A DNA stretch of 64,000 nt from Cyanobium sp. NIES-981. GTDB taxonomy: Bacteria > Cyanobacteriota > Cyanobacteriia > PCC-6307 > Cyanobiaceae. The position numbers and the translations under genes are program-made. The DNA is taken from positions 1-64,000 of the forward strand of contig CAMDEM010000006.1 in NCBI GenBank assembly GCA_945896675.1, in the 5' to 3' direction. Positions within the stretch are counted from its first letter, which is position 1. Every line of letters starts with the position of its first letter. The notes under the pieces are model-generated. The model was not told the origin of the DNA and searched no databases. It was given only the letters and a program-made list of their open reading frames with translations. Shown piece after piece: positions 47,345-57,602 of the stretch.

Positions 47345-48526
47345 ATGAAGGCGATGATCTTGGCGGCCGGCAAAGGCACCCGTGTACGTCCCATCACGCA
47401 CACGATCCCCAAGCCGATGATCCCCATCCTCCAGAAACCCGTGATGGAGTTTCTGCTGGAGCTACTGCGGGAGCACGGCTTTACCGAAATCATGGTGAAC
47501 GTCTCCCACCTGGCTGAGGAGATCGAGAATTACTTTCGCGATGGTCAGCGTTTCGGCGTCGAAATTGCCTACAGCTTTGAAGGCCGCATCGAAGACGGCG
47601 AACTGATCGGCGATGCCATGGGTTCCGCCGGTGGACTCAAAAAGATTCAAAACTTCCAGCGCTTCTTCGACGACACCTTCGTCGTGCTCTGCGGGGACGC
47701 CCTGGTCGACCTCGATCTCACCGAAGCGGTGAAGCGCCATAAAGCCAAAGGCGCCCTCGCCAGCCTGATCACCAAAAGGGTCCCCCGCGACCAGGTGAGC
47801 AGCTACGGCGTCGTGGTCACCGACGAGGACGGCCGGGTGCGCTCCTTCCAGGAGAAGCCCGAGGTGGATGAGGCCGCCAGCGACATGATCAACACGGGTA
47901 TCTACATCTTTGAGCCGGAGGTGCTGGATTTCGTTCCCAGCGACCAGGCGTTTGATATCGGCTCCGACCTGTTCCCCAAGCTGGTCGCCGCCGGGGCCCC
48001 CTTCTACGCCCTGCCGATGGAATTCGAGTGGGTGGATATCGGCAAGGTGCCCGACTATTGGCAAGCGATCCGCAGCGTGCTCCAGGGCCAGGTGCGCCAG
48101 GTCAAAATTCCTGGAAAACAAGTGCGCCCAGGCATCTATGCGGGCCTGAATGTGGCCGCCAACTGGGATCAAATCAACGTGACCGGGCCCATTTACGTGG
48201 GCGGCATGACCAGGATCGAAGACGGAGCCACCATCATTGGCCCGGCCATGATCGGCCCCAATTGCCACATCTGCGAAGACGCCACGATCGACAACTCGAT
48301 CATCTTTGACTATTCCCGCATCGGTGCGGGGGTGCGCCTGGTGGAAAAGTTGGTGTTTGGCCGCTATTGCGTCGACCGCAACGGCGACCACTTCGACCTC
48401 CAGGAAGCGGCCCTCGATTGGCTGATCACCGATGTGCGCCGCCAGGATGTGGTCTCCCCATCAGCGGAGCAGAAGGCCATGGCCGAACTGCTCGGCACCG
48501 ACCTGGCCCTTACGGGATCGAACTGA
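47345..48526 (+). CDS. NDP-sugar pyrophosphorylase, mannose-1-phosphate guanylyltransferase-like
   Basis: 393 residues. The nucleotidyltransferase domain starts AMILAAGKGTRVRPIT and includes KPMIPILQKPVMEF, GSAGGLKKIQ, VVLCGDALVDLDL and the metal site in EFEWVDIG. After about residue 255 comes a left-handed beta-helix (GPIYVGGMTRIEDGATIIGPAMIG) ending in a small helical cap. It should make an activated sugar for polysaccharide or glycoprotein synthesis; the exact sugar and base are unknown. It is 45 bp after scpA and overlaps the convergent metF by 17 bp. Confidence 0.9.
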   Translation: MKAMILAAGKGTRVRPITHTIPKPMIPILQKPVMEFLLELLREHGFTEIMVNVSHLAEEIENYFRDGQRFGVEIAYSFEGRIEDGELIGDAMGSAGGLKKIQNFQRFFDDTFVVLCGDALVDLDLTEAVKRHKAKGALASLITKRVPRDQVSSYGVVVTDEDGRVRSFQEKPEVDEAASDMINTGIYIFEPEVLDFVPSDQAFDIGSDLFPKLVAAGAPFYALPMEFEWVDIGKVPDYWQAIRSVLQGQVRQVKIPGKQVRPGIYAGLNVAANWDQINVTGPIYVGGMTRIEDGATIIGPAMIGPNCHICEDATIDNSIIFDYSRIGAGVRLVEKLVFGRYCVDRNGDHFDLQEAALDWLITDVRRQDVVSPSAEQKAMAELLGTDLALTGSN

Positions 48527-49454
48527 CCCCTGCCAAAGGACCCAACCCGGCCAACCGCAGGATCTCTGGGATTCGTTCTTCTGCCTTGATCGCCATCAAA
48601 TGGACCCCCTGGGCTAACTCCAGGTAGCTCGCCACCTGCTCCGCCGCAATCGCCACCCCTTCGGCAGCCGGGTTGCCCGCCCCGGCCAAGCGATCGATCA
48701 CGGCCTGGGGGATGTTGGCGCCGGGCACCACCCGGTTGATGAAGGCAGCATTTTTCGCCGACTTAAGCAGGAATACCCCCGCCAGCACGGGGATGCCCAA
48801 GGGTCCAGCGATCTCGCCCACAAAGCGTTCGAGCGCCGAGCGATCGGTGACCATCTGGGTTTGGAGAAAGCGCGCTCCAGCGGCTTGCTTGCGGCCAACC
48901 CGGCTTTTAAGGCCGCTCCAGCTGGGCGACTGGGGATCGGCAGCGGCCCCCGCAAACAGGGCCGTCGCCCCATCGGGCAGCTCGCCTGCCACCGGGTCTA
49001 TGCCCCCATTGAGCTGGCTCACCAGTTGCAACAACCGCACCGCCTCGAGTTCATTCACGGGCCTGGCCCCCGGTTGGTCGCCGGCGCGCACCGGATCGCC
49101 GGTGAGGCAAAGCACATTGCGCAAACCGAGGGCATGGGCCCCCAGCAGATCCGCCTGCAGGGCAATCCGGTTGCGATCCCGGCAGGCCAGCTGAAGCACG
49201 GGCTCGATGCCGGCATCGAGCAGCAAGCGGCACATCGCCAGGCTGCTCATCCGCATCACCGCTCGGCTGCCATCGGTCACGTTGACGGCATGCACCCAAC
49301 CCTTCAGGGCCTTAGCCGCCGCCAAGGTTCGGCTGGGATCCCCCCCGCGGGGCGGCGTGACTTCCGCTGTGATGGCCAACTGTCCGCTGGCCAAGGCCTG
49401 TTGGAGCAGCAAGCCAACCCTTGTTGAGCAAGCCCCATCATGCGGCAACGCCAT
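48510..49454 (-). CDS. metF: Methylenetetrahydrofolate reductase
   Basis: 314 residues. The TIM-barrel FAD enzyme is recognised by AITAEVTPPRGGDPSRTL, VNVTDGSRAVMRMS, LQLACRDRNRIALQADLLGAHALGL in pieces, and RFLQTQMVTD. It reduces methylene-THF to methyl-THF for methionine synthesis. ATG is at 49454; that start overlaps by 15 bp with the longest reading of the divergent pedR gene. Its 3' end overlaps the pyrophosphorylase gene by 17 bp. Confidence 0.93.
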   Translation of the reverse strand: MALPHDGACSTRVGLLLQQALASGQLAITAEVTPPRGGDPSRTLAAAKALKGWVHAVNVTDGSRAVMRMSSLAMCRLLLDAGIEPVLQLACRDRNRIALQADLLGAHALGLRNVLCLTGDPVRAGDQPGARPVNELEAVRLLQLVSQLNGGIDPVAGELPDGATALFAGAAADPQSPSWSGLKSRVGRKQAAGARFLQTQMVTDRSALERFVGEIAGPLGIPVLAGVFLLKSAKNAAFINRVVPGANIPQAVIDRLAGAGNPAAEGVAIAAEQVASYLELAQGVHLMAIKAEERIPEILRLAGLGPLAGVSSIP

Positions 49455-49751
49455 GCCTACAGTGATCCCAAGCCTGCAGGGTGGGGGATGGATCGCGCGT
49501 ACGACAGCCGGGAGCCGGCCATCTCAGAGCGGGAGACCGAGATCGTTGAGCTGGTGGCCCGGGGCCTCACCAACCAGGAGATTGCCCAGGTCCTCACGAT
49601 CAGCAAGCGCACCGTGGACAACCACGTGAGCAATATCTTCACCAAAACGGGTGCCAAAAATCGGGTGGCCTTGCTGAATTGGGCCATGGACAACGGCAAG
49701 ATCTGCCGCGATGGCTTCAACTGCTGCGCCATCGACACCAGCCATCCCTAG
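49440..49751 (+). CDS. pedR: Small LuxR-type redox regulator PedR
   Basis: Up to 103 residues from ATG at 49440; ATG at 49488 (MDRAYDSRE) gives 87, nearer the size of known PedR. It is only a LuxR/NarL helix-turn-helix: SERETEIVELVARGLTNQEIA, SKRTVDNHVSNIFTKTG and KNRVALLNWAMDNGKICRDGFNCC. The C-terminal cysteines match the thioredoxin-sensitive Cys of PedR, which changes gene expression with photosynthetic electron flow. No receiver domain is present. The name rests on resemblance. Confidence 0.88.
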   Translation: MRQRHAYSDPKPAGWGMDRAYDSREPAISERETEIVELVARGLTNQEIAQVLTISKRTVDNHVSNIFTKTGAKNRVALLNWAMDNGKICRDGFNCCAIDTSHP

Positions 49752-49777
49752 GCCCCTAAGTCGTAGATCCCCCGTCC

Positions 49778-50302
49778 CTAGGCATCCGCCCAATCAAGGG
49801 AGCCTGCAAGCAATTTCTGGCGTCGATGCTCCGGCCAATCGGCCAGGGGGTGCTGGGCCAAGGCCGCATTGCTGAGGGAAGGGCGACCGGTGAGTTCGAG
49901 CACGCAGCAAGCAGGAATTGGCACAGGCTGCTCGGGATCCTGCAACTCCACCTCCGCCACCACCAAGGGGGCATTGCTGCCCTCAAACACATCCAGCACC
50001 CAATCGCCGCCGGGCCAATTGAGGCCATAGCGCCATTTGCTGAGTTGGCTCGGCGCCAGATCCAGCAGGCTGCATGCATCCTCCAGGGGAATCGGGTACT
50101 CGAACTCCTGGCGCACCAAACCATTGGCCGAGCCTGCCGTTTTGAGGGTGAGCCAAGCCTCCTGCTTGGCGGTTCGCACCCGCACGGTGAACCCCTGGGG
50201 TCCACTCACCAGATAGCCCTGCTGCAGCTGGGCCTGCCAACGGATCGCCTCCCGCCACTGGTCCCCATGGACCAGAAAGCGCCGTTCAATCTCGAGGGCC
50301 AT
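49778..50302 (-). CDS. CYTH-domain (triphosphate tunnel) protein
   Basis: 174 residues. It starts EIERRFL, the CYTH signature (usually ExExK; here the last basic residue is Arg), and continues with QQGYLVSG, FTVRVRTAK, AWLTLKTAG and VLDVFEG...VVAEVELQ, which supply the tunnel's charged strands. Bacterial members often hydrolyse tripolyphosphate; some act on adenylate or thiamine triphosphates. The reaction here is not known. It starts 5 bp after nadK and is last in the minus-strand run. Confidence 0.88.
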   Translation of the reverse strand: MALEIERRFLVHGDQWREAIRWQAQLQQGYLVSGPQGFTVRVRTAKQEAWLTLKTAGSANGLVRQEFEYPIPLEDACSLLDLAPSQLSKWRYGLNWPGGDWVLDVFEGSNAPLVVAEVELQDPEQPVPIPACCVLELTGRPSLSNAALAQHPLADWPEHRRQKLLAGSLDWADA

Positions 50303-50307
50303 GGGGC

Positions 50308-51258
50308 TTAGTTATGGGAGGGCTCTGCGGCGACAAGGCTGCCGGTCCAATGCAGTTTGCGCGTCAGGGTGCGGTAGTAAGACGGGCTTTGCTCCAGCAC
50401 AACCTGGAGGGCTGGGTGGGAGCTGCGTTGCACCATGGCCCGATCCCCAGGTTCCAGTTGGGTGGCGTGGGCCCCGTCCTTCCAGAGCTTCACCCGGCGG
50501 CTGGTTTCACCCATGGGCCACACGGAAAGCTGGGAACGCGGCGGCACCACCACGGCCCGGCTCGAGAGGCTCATCGGGCAAATCGGGTTGACCACAATCG
50601 CCTCAATGCCCGGATGGAGGATCGGGCCACCTGCTGCCATGGCATAGCCCGTGGAACCGGTGGGGGTGGCGATAATCAGGCCGTCGCCCCGGTATTGATC
50701 CACCACCTCGCCATCAATCTCCAACTCCAGGATGCAGGTGGGTGACACCTCATCGAGGCAGGGGCGGAAATAGAAATCGTTGAGGGCGAGATGGGTTTCC
50801 TCAAGGTCCTCCTGGGGGCCGCCTGAACCATCTTCCAATCCATAGGTCCTACCCCGCTCCACATGGGCCTGGAGCATCATGCGCCGCTCCATGGCAAAGC
50901 GATCATCACGGAGACGGTCCCAGAGGCAGTCCTCTTCACCGCTGAGTTTGAGCAGTTGGCGCTCATGGGTCAAAAAGCCCAGGTGGCCGCCCACATTGAA
51001 ACTGAGGATCGGCACCCCGAGCGGAGCCAGATGGCGGGCCGCCCCCAAAACCGTGCCATCCCCCCCAAGCACCAAGGCCAGATCGGGGAGCGCGTCCTCG
51101 GTGGCCAGCAGACCTGGAAAGGGGTTCGCGTAGAGGCCGCTTTGGGCGGTCACCACATGGGTTCCATGGCTGCGTAAATCCTCGGCGCAGCGCTTGGCCT
51201 GGCGCTGGGCCGCCTGGCTACCAGAGCGCACAATCAGCCAGACCCGCTCAAGCAGCAT
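50308..51258 (-). CDS. nadK: NAD kinase
   Basis: 316 residues. The diagnostic [11 protein letters not shown] (about residue 65), [10 protein letters not shown], the LNDFYF segment and the [16 protein letters not shown] motif are present. It makes NADP from NAD, supplying the photosynthetic acceptor pool. It lies 12 bp after ndhE and 5 bp before the CYTH gene. Cyanobacteria often have two NAD kinases; which form this is cannot be told. Confidence 0.95.
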   Translation of the reverse strand: MLLERVWLIVRSGSQAAQRQAKRCAEDLRSHGTHVVTAQSGLYANPFPGLLATEDALPDLALVLGGDGTVLGAARHLAPLGVPILSFNVGGHLGFLTHERQLLKLSGEEDCLWDRLRDDRFAMERRMMLQAHVERGRTYGLEDGSGGPQEDLEETHLALNDFYFRPCLDEVSPTCILELEIDGEVVDQYRGDGLIIATPTGSTGYAMAAGGPILHPGIEAIVVNPICPMSLSSRAVVVPPRSQLSVWPMGETSRRVKLWKDGAHATQLEPGDRAMVQRSSHPALQVVLEQSPSYYRTLTRKLHWTGSLVAAEPSHN

Positions 51259-51270
51259 GGGACAGGCCGG

Positions 51271-51600
51271 CTACCAACGGAGCAGGTTGAAGCGCTCCAT
51301 ATCAACGGTTTCCCGATTGCGGTAGAGCGAGAGAAGGATCGCCAGGCCCACAGCTGCCTCGGCAGCGGCCACGGTGATCACAAAAATCGTGAACACCTGG
51401 CCCCGGATCAACTGGCCATCGAGATAGTTCGAGAAGGCCATCAAGTTGATGTTCACAGCATTCAGCATCAGCTCAATGCTCATCAAGACCCGCACCGCAT
51501 TACGGCTGTTGATCAGCCCCCAAACACCTGTGCAGAACAGCACTGCGGCCAACGCCAGGTAGGCCTCAAGGGGGATTGTGGAGGAGATGTTGGAGTCCAT
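51271..51600 (-). CDS. ndhE: NDH-1 membrane subunit NdhE (subunit 4L)
   Basis: 109 residues with three helices. [33 protein letters not shown] and [22 protein letters not shown] carry the conserved membrane Glu residues needed for proton transfer. It is downstream of ndhG across a purine-rich gap of about 118 bp in which I see no gene. Confidence 0.97.
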   Translation of the reverse strand: MDSNISSTIPLEAYLALAAVLFCTGVWGLINSRNAVRVLMSIELMLNAVNINLMAFSNYLDGQLIRGQVFTIFVITVAAAEAAVGLAILLSLYRNRETVDMERFNLLRW

Positions 51601-51718
51601 CGGAACAAGGGCGAGCTAGGGGAGAGCGAAGCGGGGTGGAGACAGAAAGGGGTGGGAACGGAAAGGGTTCTGGGGGATGCTCAACGGATCGATGGGGAGA
51701 CATTCCATGGGCAGACGG

Positions 51719-52321
51719 TCACCGGGGCGTCCGATCGAGCAGCAAGGGCGTGCGCTCCTTCTCAATGAGGCCTTGATCTACGGGGTCTCCCGTGGCGATA
51801 TCGCTGGAAATGACATCCCGGCGGGCCAACACGATGGCGCCAATCATGGCGATTAACAGCAAGACAGAGGCCAACTCAAAAGGCAGCAGGTAATCGCTGA
51901 AGAGATGTTCGCCAATGCGAATCGTGGCATCTTCTCCCACGGGCTCGGGTCCCGGCAGGGGCCACGGCGTTACGAAGGCCACCCGAATCAGCAGGGCGAA
52001 CAAGCCGGCACACACCGCACCAGAGAGGACCCGGCGCAGGGCCAAACCGGGAATGGCCTCAAGGTTTTCCTTCTTGTTCACGAGCATGATCGCGAACAAA
52101 ATCAACACGTTCACCGCTCCCACGTAGACCAGCACCTGGGCCGCCGCCACAAAGCTGGCGTTGAGCATCAGGTAGAGCCCCGCCACCGAGAGGAACACAC
52201 CCCCCAGGAGGAACGCGGAATAGACGATGTTGGGCAGGAGCACCACGCCCAAAGAGCCCAACACCAGGGTGGCCGCAAGGACCACAAAACAGATCAGCTG
52301 GGTGGTGGAGGCGATGGTCAT
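51719..52321 (-). CDS. ndhG: NDH-1 membrane subunit NdhG (subunit 6)
   Basis: 200 residues with five membrane helices, including [28 protein letters not shown] in pieces and [22 protein letters not shown], typical of subunit 6. It helps form the quinone-linked proton path. Its ATG overlaps the ndhI stop by 4 bp. A gap follows before ndhE. Confidence 0.95.
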   Translation of the reverse strand: MTIASTTQLICFVVLAATLVLGSLGVVLLPNIVYSAFLLGGVFLSVAGLYLMLNASFVAAAQVLVYVGAVNVLILFAIMLVNKKENLEAIPGLALRRVLSGAVCAGLFALLIRVAFVTPWPLPGPEPVGEDATIRIGEHLFSDYLLPFELASVLLLIAMIGAIVLARRDVISSDIATGDPVDQGLIEKERTPLLLDRTPR

Positions 52322-52968
52322 GAAGAGGTCTCCTCGGTTGTCGGGGTCACCTGGGTTGCCTGCGACGACTGGGTTGCCTGAGTCGACTGGGGCAGGGTTG
52401 CAAGCACCTCCTCGGGGAGCTTGCCTGCCCGGGGAGCGCTGGGATCGACCCCATGGGGATCCATGACGCCCTTGGGCAGGTAAACCAGCTCCTTCAGGGC
52501 GACAACGGCGGGATCGCTGGTCACGCTGGTGGGGAGACGGCCCAAAGCCACATTGTCAAAATTGAGGCTGTGGCGATCGAAGGCTGCCAGTTCGTACTCC
52601 TCTGTCATCGAGAGGCAGTTGGTGGGGCAGTACTCCACACAGTTTCCACAAAAGATGCACACCCCGAAATCGATGGAGTAATTCCGCAACTCCTTCTTCT
52701 TGGTGGCCTTGTTCATCACCCAATCCACCACCGGCAGATTGATCGGACACACCCGCACACACACCTCGCAGGCGATGCACTTATCAAATTCGTAGTGGAT
52801 ACGCCCCCGGTAACGCTCGGAGGGAATCAGCTTTTCGTAGGGGTACTGAACCGTGATCGGCCGGCGGCGCAGGTGGTCGAAGGTGACCCCCAAGCCCTGG
52901 GCGAGGTAATTGGCCGCTCCCACCGCATCACGGGTGTAGTCGCCGACTTTCTTAAGGAACCCGAACAT
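52318..52968 (-). CDS. ndhI: NDH-1 ferredoxin-type subunit NdhI
   Basis: 216 residues. Two 4Fe-4S motifs are visible: [12 protein letters not shown] and [12 protein letters not shown]. The start ([22 protein letters not shown]) is the usual membrane-associating region. The subunit passes electrons from ferredoxin to plastoquinone in the peripheral arm. The C-terminal tail is unusually Thr/Gln/Ser-rich with a repeated SxQATQ. Its stop overlaps ndhG. Confidence 0.96.
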   Translation of the reverse strand: MFGFLKKVGDYTRDAVGAANYLAQGLGVTFDHLRRRPITVQYPYEKLIPSERYRGRIHYEFDKCIACEVCVRVCPINLPVVDWVMNKATKKKELRNYSIDFGVCIFCGNCVEYCPTNCLSMTEEYELAAFDRHSLNFDNVALGRLPTSVTSDPAVVALKELVYLPKGVMDPHGVDPSAPRAGKLPEEVLATLPQSTQATQSSQATQVTPTTEETSS

Positions 52969-53052
52969 GGATTGAAAGGGGAGAGGGCGCGGAGCGGGGG
53001 AAGGGAACGGGACAGCAGCAGCAAGCCAAGCCCATGATGACTGGTGCGGGCG

Positions 53053-54201
53053 TTAGCCGCCGAAAGCCATCGGGAAGGCCAGCTTCAAAGAAGCCGTGAC
53101 CAGGAGATTGACCAGGGCAATGGGCAGCAGAAACTTCCAGCCCAAATCCAGCAACTGGTCAATCCGCACCCGGGGCACGGTCCAGCGCAACAGGATGGCA
53201 AAGAACACCAGCAGATAGGCCTTGAGCACGGTCATCACGATCCCCACAGAGGCCGTGATCACCTGCACCAACGGCGCATCCACCGATTGGCCTAACCAGC
53301 CCGCCAGCCATTCCACCGGCACCGGGAAGCCCCAGCCCCCCAGGTAGAGCACCGAAACCAGCAGGGCCGAGAGCACCAGGTTGATGTAGCTGCCCAGATA
53401 AAAGAGGGCAAACTTCATCCCGGAATATTCGGTCTGGTAGCCAGCAACGAGCTCCTCCTCCGCCTCAGGCAAGTCGAAGGGGAGTCGTTCGCATTCGGCC
53501 AGGGCACAGATCCAGAAGATCACAAACCCCACCGGCTGGCGCCAGATGTTCCAGCTGAGAATGCCCGCCCCGCTTTGCTGGTTGACGATGTCGACGGTGC
53601 TGAGCGAGTTGCTCATCATCACCACGGCGAGAACCGCCAAGGCCAAAGGAATTTCGTAACTGATCGACTGGGCCGCTGCCCGCAAGCCACCCAGCAAGGA
53701 GTACTTGTTGTTGGAGGCGTAGCCGCTCATCAGCAAACCGATCGGCTGGATGCTGCTCAGGGCAATCCACAGGAAGATGCCGATCCCCACATTGCTGATT
53801 AGCAGGTTTTGGCCAAAGGGCACCACCAACCAGCTCAGGATGACGGGCACCAGCACCAACACGGGGCCGAGGGTGAACAGCACGCCATCGGCCCGCGCTG
53901 GGATCACATCTTCCTTGAACAACAGCTTCATGCCATCGGCCAAGGGCTGAAGCACCCCCAAGGCGCCGGCGTACTCCGGGCCAATGCGCTGCTGCACGGC
54001 TGCAGAAATCTTGCGCTCCAGCCAAACGTTGACCAGCACGCCAACCACTGCTGCCACAAGCACGAGCACCATCGGCAGGGGCAGCCAAAGCAGGTGCGCA
54101 GCCCCTGGGCTTAGCCCCAGGCTCCGCATGGCCAGCTCAAAACTGCCCTCCAAATCAAGGCCCACTTGCGCGACCTGCGCCAGAGCCGGGATGGTCACCA
54201 T
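53053..54201 (-). CDS. ndhA: NDH-1 membrane subunit NdhA (subunit 1)
   Basis: 382 residues with eight or more membrane helices. [45 protein letters not shown] in pieces, EIPLALAVL and [18 protein letters not shown] are signature segments of the quinone-binding subunit. It opens ndhA-ndhI-ndhG-ndhE, 24 bp after gltA, so transcription may run through from gltA. Confidence 0.97.
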   Translation of the reverse strand: MVTIPALAQVAQVGLDLEGSFELAMRSLGLSPGAAHLLWLPLPMVLVLVAAVVGVLVNVWLERKISAAVQQRIGPEYAGALGVLQPLADGMKLLFKEDVIPARADGVLFTLGPVLVLVPVILSWLVVPFGQNLLISNVGIGIFLWIALSSIQPIGLLMSGYASNNKYSLLGGLRAAAQSISYEIPLALAVLAVVMMSNSLSTVDIVNQQSGAGILSWNIWRQPVGFVIFWICALAECERLPFDLPEAEEELVAGYQTEYSGMKFALFYLGSYINLVLSALLVSVLYLGGWGFPVPVEWLAGWLGQSVDAPLVQVITASVGIVMTVLKAYLLVFFAILLRWTVPRVRIDQLLDLGWKFLLPIALVNLLVTASLKLAFPMAFGG

Positions 54202-54225
54202 GACGGCCGCTCAGATGGGGGCAAC

Positions 54226-55383
54226 TTAGCGGGCCCCTTGCGGAATCCACTGCCTTTCGGCGTGGCCTGTGTAGATCTGGGTCGGTCGGTAGATGCGGTT
54301 GGCCCCGAGCTGCTCCTTCCAGTGGGCCAGCCAGCCGGCGGTGCGGGCAATGGCAAAGAGGGGGGTAAAGAGGTCTTCCGGGATGCCGAGCTTGCGGTAG
54401 ACGAGGCCGGAATAGAAGTCGACATTGGGATAGATACCCTTCGGCCCCAGCCGTTCCGCTGCAACGCTTTCCAGCTTTCTGGCCAGGTCGTAGAGGGGGT
54501 CGTGGCCAAATTGGTCAAACAACTCTTCGGCCAGCTTTTGCAGGATCACGGCCCGGGGATCCTTCACCTTGTATTCGCGGTGGCCAAAACCCATGATCTT
54601 GCGCTTTTCAGCGATGGCCCGATCCAACCAGGGTTCCACCTGATCTTCCGTGCCGATCTGCTCAAGCATCTCAAGCACGTCTTCGTTGGCTCCACCGTGG
54701 AGGGGGCCCGCCAGGGTTCCCACGGCTGATGCCACCACCGCATAGGGGTCGGTGAGGGTACTGGCGGTGACCCGGGCACTGAAGGTGCTGGCGTTGAGGC
54801 TGTGCTCGGCGTGCAGGATCAGGCAGGCATCAAAGATGCGAGCCGCCAGGGGATCGGGCTCCCGTTCCGTGAGCATGTACAGAAAGTTGGCGGCGTAGGC
54901 GAGATCGTCGCGGGGCTGGATGGGGTCCTGGCCTTTGCGAATCAGCTGGAACGCCGCCACCATCGTGGGGATCTTGGCGATCAGCCGCACCACCGCCGCC
55001 GCGATGTAGTCGGGGCTATCCAGGGCCCGCCGGGAATAGAACAAGCCAAGGGATGCGGCACTGGCCTGCAAGGCATCCATGGGATGCCCCCCCGAAGGGA
55101 AGCTCTTCATCATGTCGCGGATCCGGAAGCTGACCCGCCGGTGCATTTGCACCTCACTTTCAAAGGCCAGCAGCTCATCGGCGGTGGGCAACTCGCCCCA
55201 GATCAACAGGTAGGCCGTTTCCAGGAAACTGCTGTTGGCCGCGAGGCTTCCCACCTCGTAACCGCGGTAGGTGAGCTTGCCCTTGAGGCCATCGATATCA
55301 CAGATCGCCGACTGGGTCGCCGGAACCCCCTCCAGACCGGGGCGAAACACGGGAGCTGCCGTCCCTACTGCTGAACTGGCCAT
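54226..55383 (-). CDS. gltA: Citrate synthase
   Basis: 385 residues from ATG at 55383; the open frame extends to TTG at 55410. YRGYEVGSLA, LIWGELPT, the first His region GGHPMDALQAS, the catalytic LHAEHSLNASTFSARV and GPLHGGANEDVL, and the Asp region GIYPNVDFYSG are all present. It makes citrate from oxaloacetate and acetyl-CoA, feeding 2-oxoglutarate for nitrogen assimilation. It is upstream of ndhA and downstream of sixA. Confidence 0.95.
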   Translation of the reverse strand: MASSAVGTAAPVFRPGLEGVPATQSAICDIDGLKGKLTYRGYEVGSLAANSSFLETAYLLIWGELPTADELLAFESEVQMHRRVSFRIRDMMKSFPSGGHPMDALQASAASLGLFYSRRALDSPDYIAAAVVRLIAKIPTMVAAFQLIRKGQDPIQPRDDLAYAANFLYMLTEREPDPLAARIFDACLILHAEHSLNASTFSARVTASTLTDPYAVVASAVGTLAGPLHGGANEDVLEMLEQIGTEDQVEPWLDRAIAEKRKIMGFGHREYKVKDPRAVILQKLAEELFDQFGHDPLYDLARKLESVAAERLGPKGIYPNVDFYSGLVYRKLGIPEDLFTPLFAIARTAGWLAHWKEQLGANRIYRPTQIYTGHAERQWIPQGAR

Positions 55384-55462
55384 GCCTTGGGGCTTCCCCG
55401 CGCGGAGCAAGGAATTGAACCTAGGGCTGGCGGCCCTCCCCGTGCCGTAGCGCAGGCTGCCG

Positions 55463-55972
55463 CTACTGGGTGCCGAGAAGTTGCCGGGGAGCCATCAGCA
55501 GCTTCAGCTGGCCCCACCCAGGCCCTAGGAGCAGCAAAGCGATACCAGCCTTTTTCAAAACAATCGCCCCCTCGGGCGCACCGATCAGCTGGGCCGCCAA
55601 GGCCCCCAAATCCGGCTCATGGCCCACCAAGGCCAGGCGCTGAAGCCTGGTATGGGCCGAAGCCGCCCGCTGAAACTCCGCCACCAGGGGCAAGGGATCA
55701 CCCCCTGGTGCCAGGGCGGCATCAACCCGCAACGACAAGGACGCTGATCCCTCGGCCACAAGGCGCTCCGCAACAGCAATCTCCGCCGTTTGGCGGGCGC
55801 GCACCAGGGGGCTCGTCACCAACTGATCACAGCCCAGGCCGAGCAGCACCAGCCGCCCAGCCACGGCCCTGGTGCGACTGCGGCCAAGGGGGGTTAGGGC
55901 CCTTTCCCCATCCACGCGCTCCGGGCACCGCTCTTCGGCAATGCCGTGGCGCAGCAGCAGCAGCTCAACCAA
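55463..55972 (-). CDS. sixA: Phosphohistidine phosphatase SixA-like
   Basis: 169 residues. The histidine-phosphatase motif LLRHGIAEE is at the start, TSPLVRARQTAEI follows, and the second catalytic His is in ALVGHEPDLG. The small size fits SixA, which removes phosphate from His in phosphotransfer proteins; the substrate here is unknown. It overlaps the end of the DUF3352 gene by 8 bp. Confidence 0.88.
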   Translation of the reverse strand: MVELLLLRHGIAEERCPERVDGERALTPLGRSRTRAVAGRLVLLGLGCDQLVTSPLVRARQTAEIAVAERLVAEGSASLSLRVDAALAPGGDPLPLVAEFQRAASAHTRLQRLALVGHEPDLGALAAQLIGAPEGAIVLKKAGIALLLLGPGWGQLKLLMAPRQLLGTQ

Positions 55973-57548
55973 AACTCAACCTCGCCTTGAGGTGCACCGC
56001 ATTCGCCTCACTCTCCAAACCAACCGCCAACCCATCGACGGAGGCCGCCAAGGGTTGGCCTGCCAGGCCCGATAGCAGGCGCCAGGTGGTCCAGCGCTGC
56101 AACAGCTCCTGGGCCTTGGCCGGGCCCAGGGCCCACTGGAGGGGGGCCTTGGCCATCTCCAAGGCAGCGAGCTGGGCTTGGCGCTGCTTGGGGCCCTGGC
56201 GCGACTCCCGTTGCTGCTTCAAAACCTCCAGGTCTTGGCCCCACCAAGCGATCGTGCCTTCCGTGGAGCGGGCCGCTTCCAGGCTGGCTTGCAAGGGGGG
56301 CGCCGCAGCGGCATTGGGGCCCGCCTCCAGGTGGGTCCAGACCCGCAAGGGAGGGCCCCCGTCAACGGTCAAAGGTGCACTCAACAGACCCTGGGCTGCA
56401 AGGGCCGGATCCAAGGCCTCTGGTGCTGGCTGGGCCAGGCCCGTACCGATCAACCAGCCCGTCGGGCTGTCCCTCCAGAGCAGCGGTCCGGCGTCGGCCG
56501 CCGCCACCAGCGCCGGAATTGGACTGGATCCAGCCCCGGCCAACACGCCCTGGAGCAGCCCTTGCAGGGCTTCAGGCCAAGCCGCCGGATTTTGCAGCAA
56601 GGCCAAGCTGTCCGCCTCCCCATGGACCGCCGCCAACAGGGCCCCATTGCGGCTTTGATCGGCCAGGGGCCGCCAGGGAAGGCTGCCCTCCGCCAGCTGG
56701 AACCAGGCCTCCGCGGCCAGGGTGCGCTGCTCGGGCCGCAGGGACGCCATCACATCCTTGAGCTCACCTGCAACAAGCCGATCTGGGGGGAGCCCCAGCC
56801 ATTCGATGAGGGCCTCGGGCCTGGCGGTAAGCAGGGCCGAGCCTGGGCCCAGGCGCTGCAAGCCCTGGAGAAACTGGGGGCTTGCCGCCTGGTTGAGGTC
56901 ATCGATTTGGGAGACATCGAGGGCCTGCTGCAACACCGATCGGCCCGAGGCAATCAACACCAGGTCGTCGTTGATCAGGGCCGTCGCCAAGGGCACAGGG
57001 GGCTCACCAGCCCCCACAAGGGCACCGCGGCCGCTGATCAGGCCCATGCCGCGGTAGGTGCTGATCTGCAGGTCGGTACCTGAGAGGCTGCGGGTTTGCC
57101 AAAAGCGCTGCAAAAAGCGACGGGCCCCATCGCCGTTGCGGCTACGCAGGGCCAACAACCAGCCCTGGGGCGCATCACCGGGGCCTTCGGAAACCAGGGC
57201 CAGGCTGGTTTCCGGACCAATCCAACTGGCTAATTCCGTGGCGTAGTCGATGCCCGCGGCAGCAAAGGCTCCATCGCGCAGGCGCGCAACCGTATCGGCC
57301 GCCAGGCGGCGCTGACGCGACGGGGCCACCGCCCGGGCGTACACAACGGGTTGCTCGGGATCGGCCAGCCAGTAGAAGCTCAACGGCGTCAGTCGCGGCA
57401 CAAACCGAGCGGCGGCGGGCACCACCAGGGCCTGGTTTTGCAATTGCAGCGGGGAGTGTTGCAACACAAACCACCACCCCCCGATGCCGAGGCTGAGCAG
57501 CGACAACGCCACCGCAAGCACAACCGCCAGGAAGGGGCGGGCCTTCAT
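55965..57548 (-). CDS. DUF3352-type membrane-anchored protein
   Basis: 527 residues. One N-terminal membrane helix (FLAVVLAVALSLLSLGIGGWWFVL) is followed by a long soluble domain: FVPRLTPLSFYWLADPE, YATELASWIGPETSLALV, GWLLALRSRNGDGARRFLQ and TYRGMGLI. This fits the cyanobacterial DUF3352 family of exported proteins, function unknown. It begins the minus-strand run that continues through sixA and gltA and is divergent from the rhodanese gene. Confidence 0.87.
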   Translation of the reverse strand: MKARPFLAVVLAVALSLLSLGIGGWWFVLQHSPLQLQNQALVVPAAARFVPRLTPLSFYWLADPEQPVVYARAVAPSRQRRLAADTVARLRDGAFAAAGIDYATELASWIGPETSLALVSEGPGDAPQGWLLALRSRNGDGARRFLQRFWQTRSLSGTDLQISTYRGMGLISGRGALVGAGEPPVPLATALINDDLVLIASGRSVLQQALDVSQIDDLNQAASPQFLQGLQRLGPGSALLTARPEALIEWLGLPPDRLVAGELKDVMASLRPEQRTLAAEAWFQLAEGSLPWRPLADQSRNGALLAAVHGEADSLALLQNPAAWPEALQGLLQGVLAGAGSSPIPALVAAADAGPLLWRDSPTGWLIGTGLAQPAPEALDPALAAQGLLSAPLTVDGGPPLRVWTHLEAGPNAAAAPPLQASLEAARSTEGTIAWWGQDLEVLKQQRESRQGPKQRQAQLAALEMAKAPLQWALGPAKAQELLQRWTTWRLLSGLAGQPLAASVDGLAVGLESEANAVHLKARLSFG

Positions 57549-57602
57549 GCGCCCAACGCAGGATGGATCCCATCTTGACCCTTACCCCTTCGCTTGCCCG
57601 CC

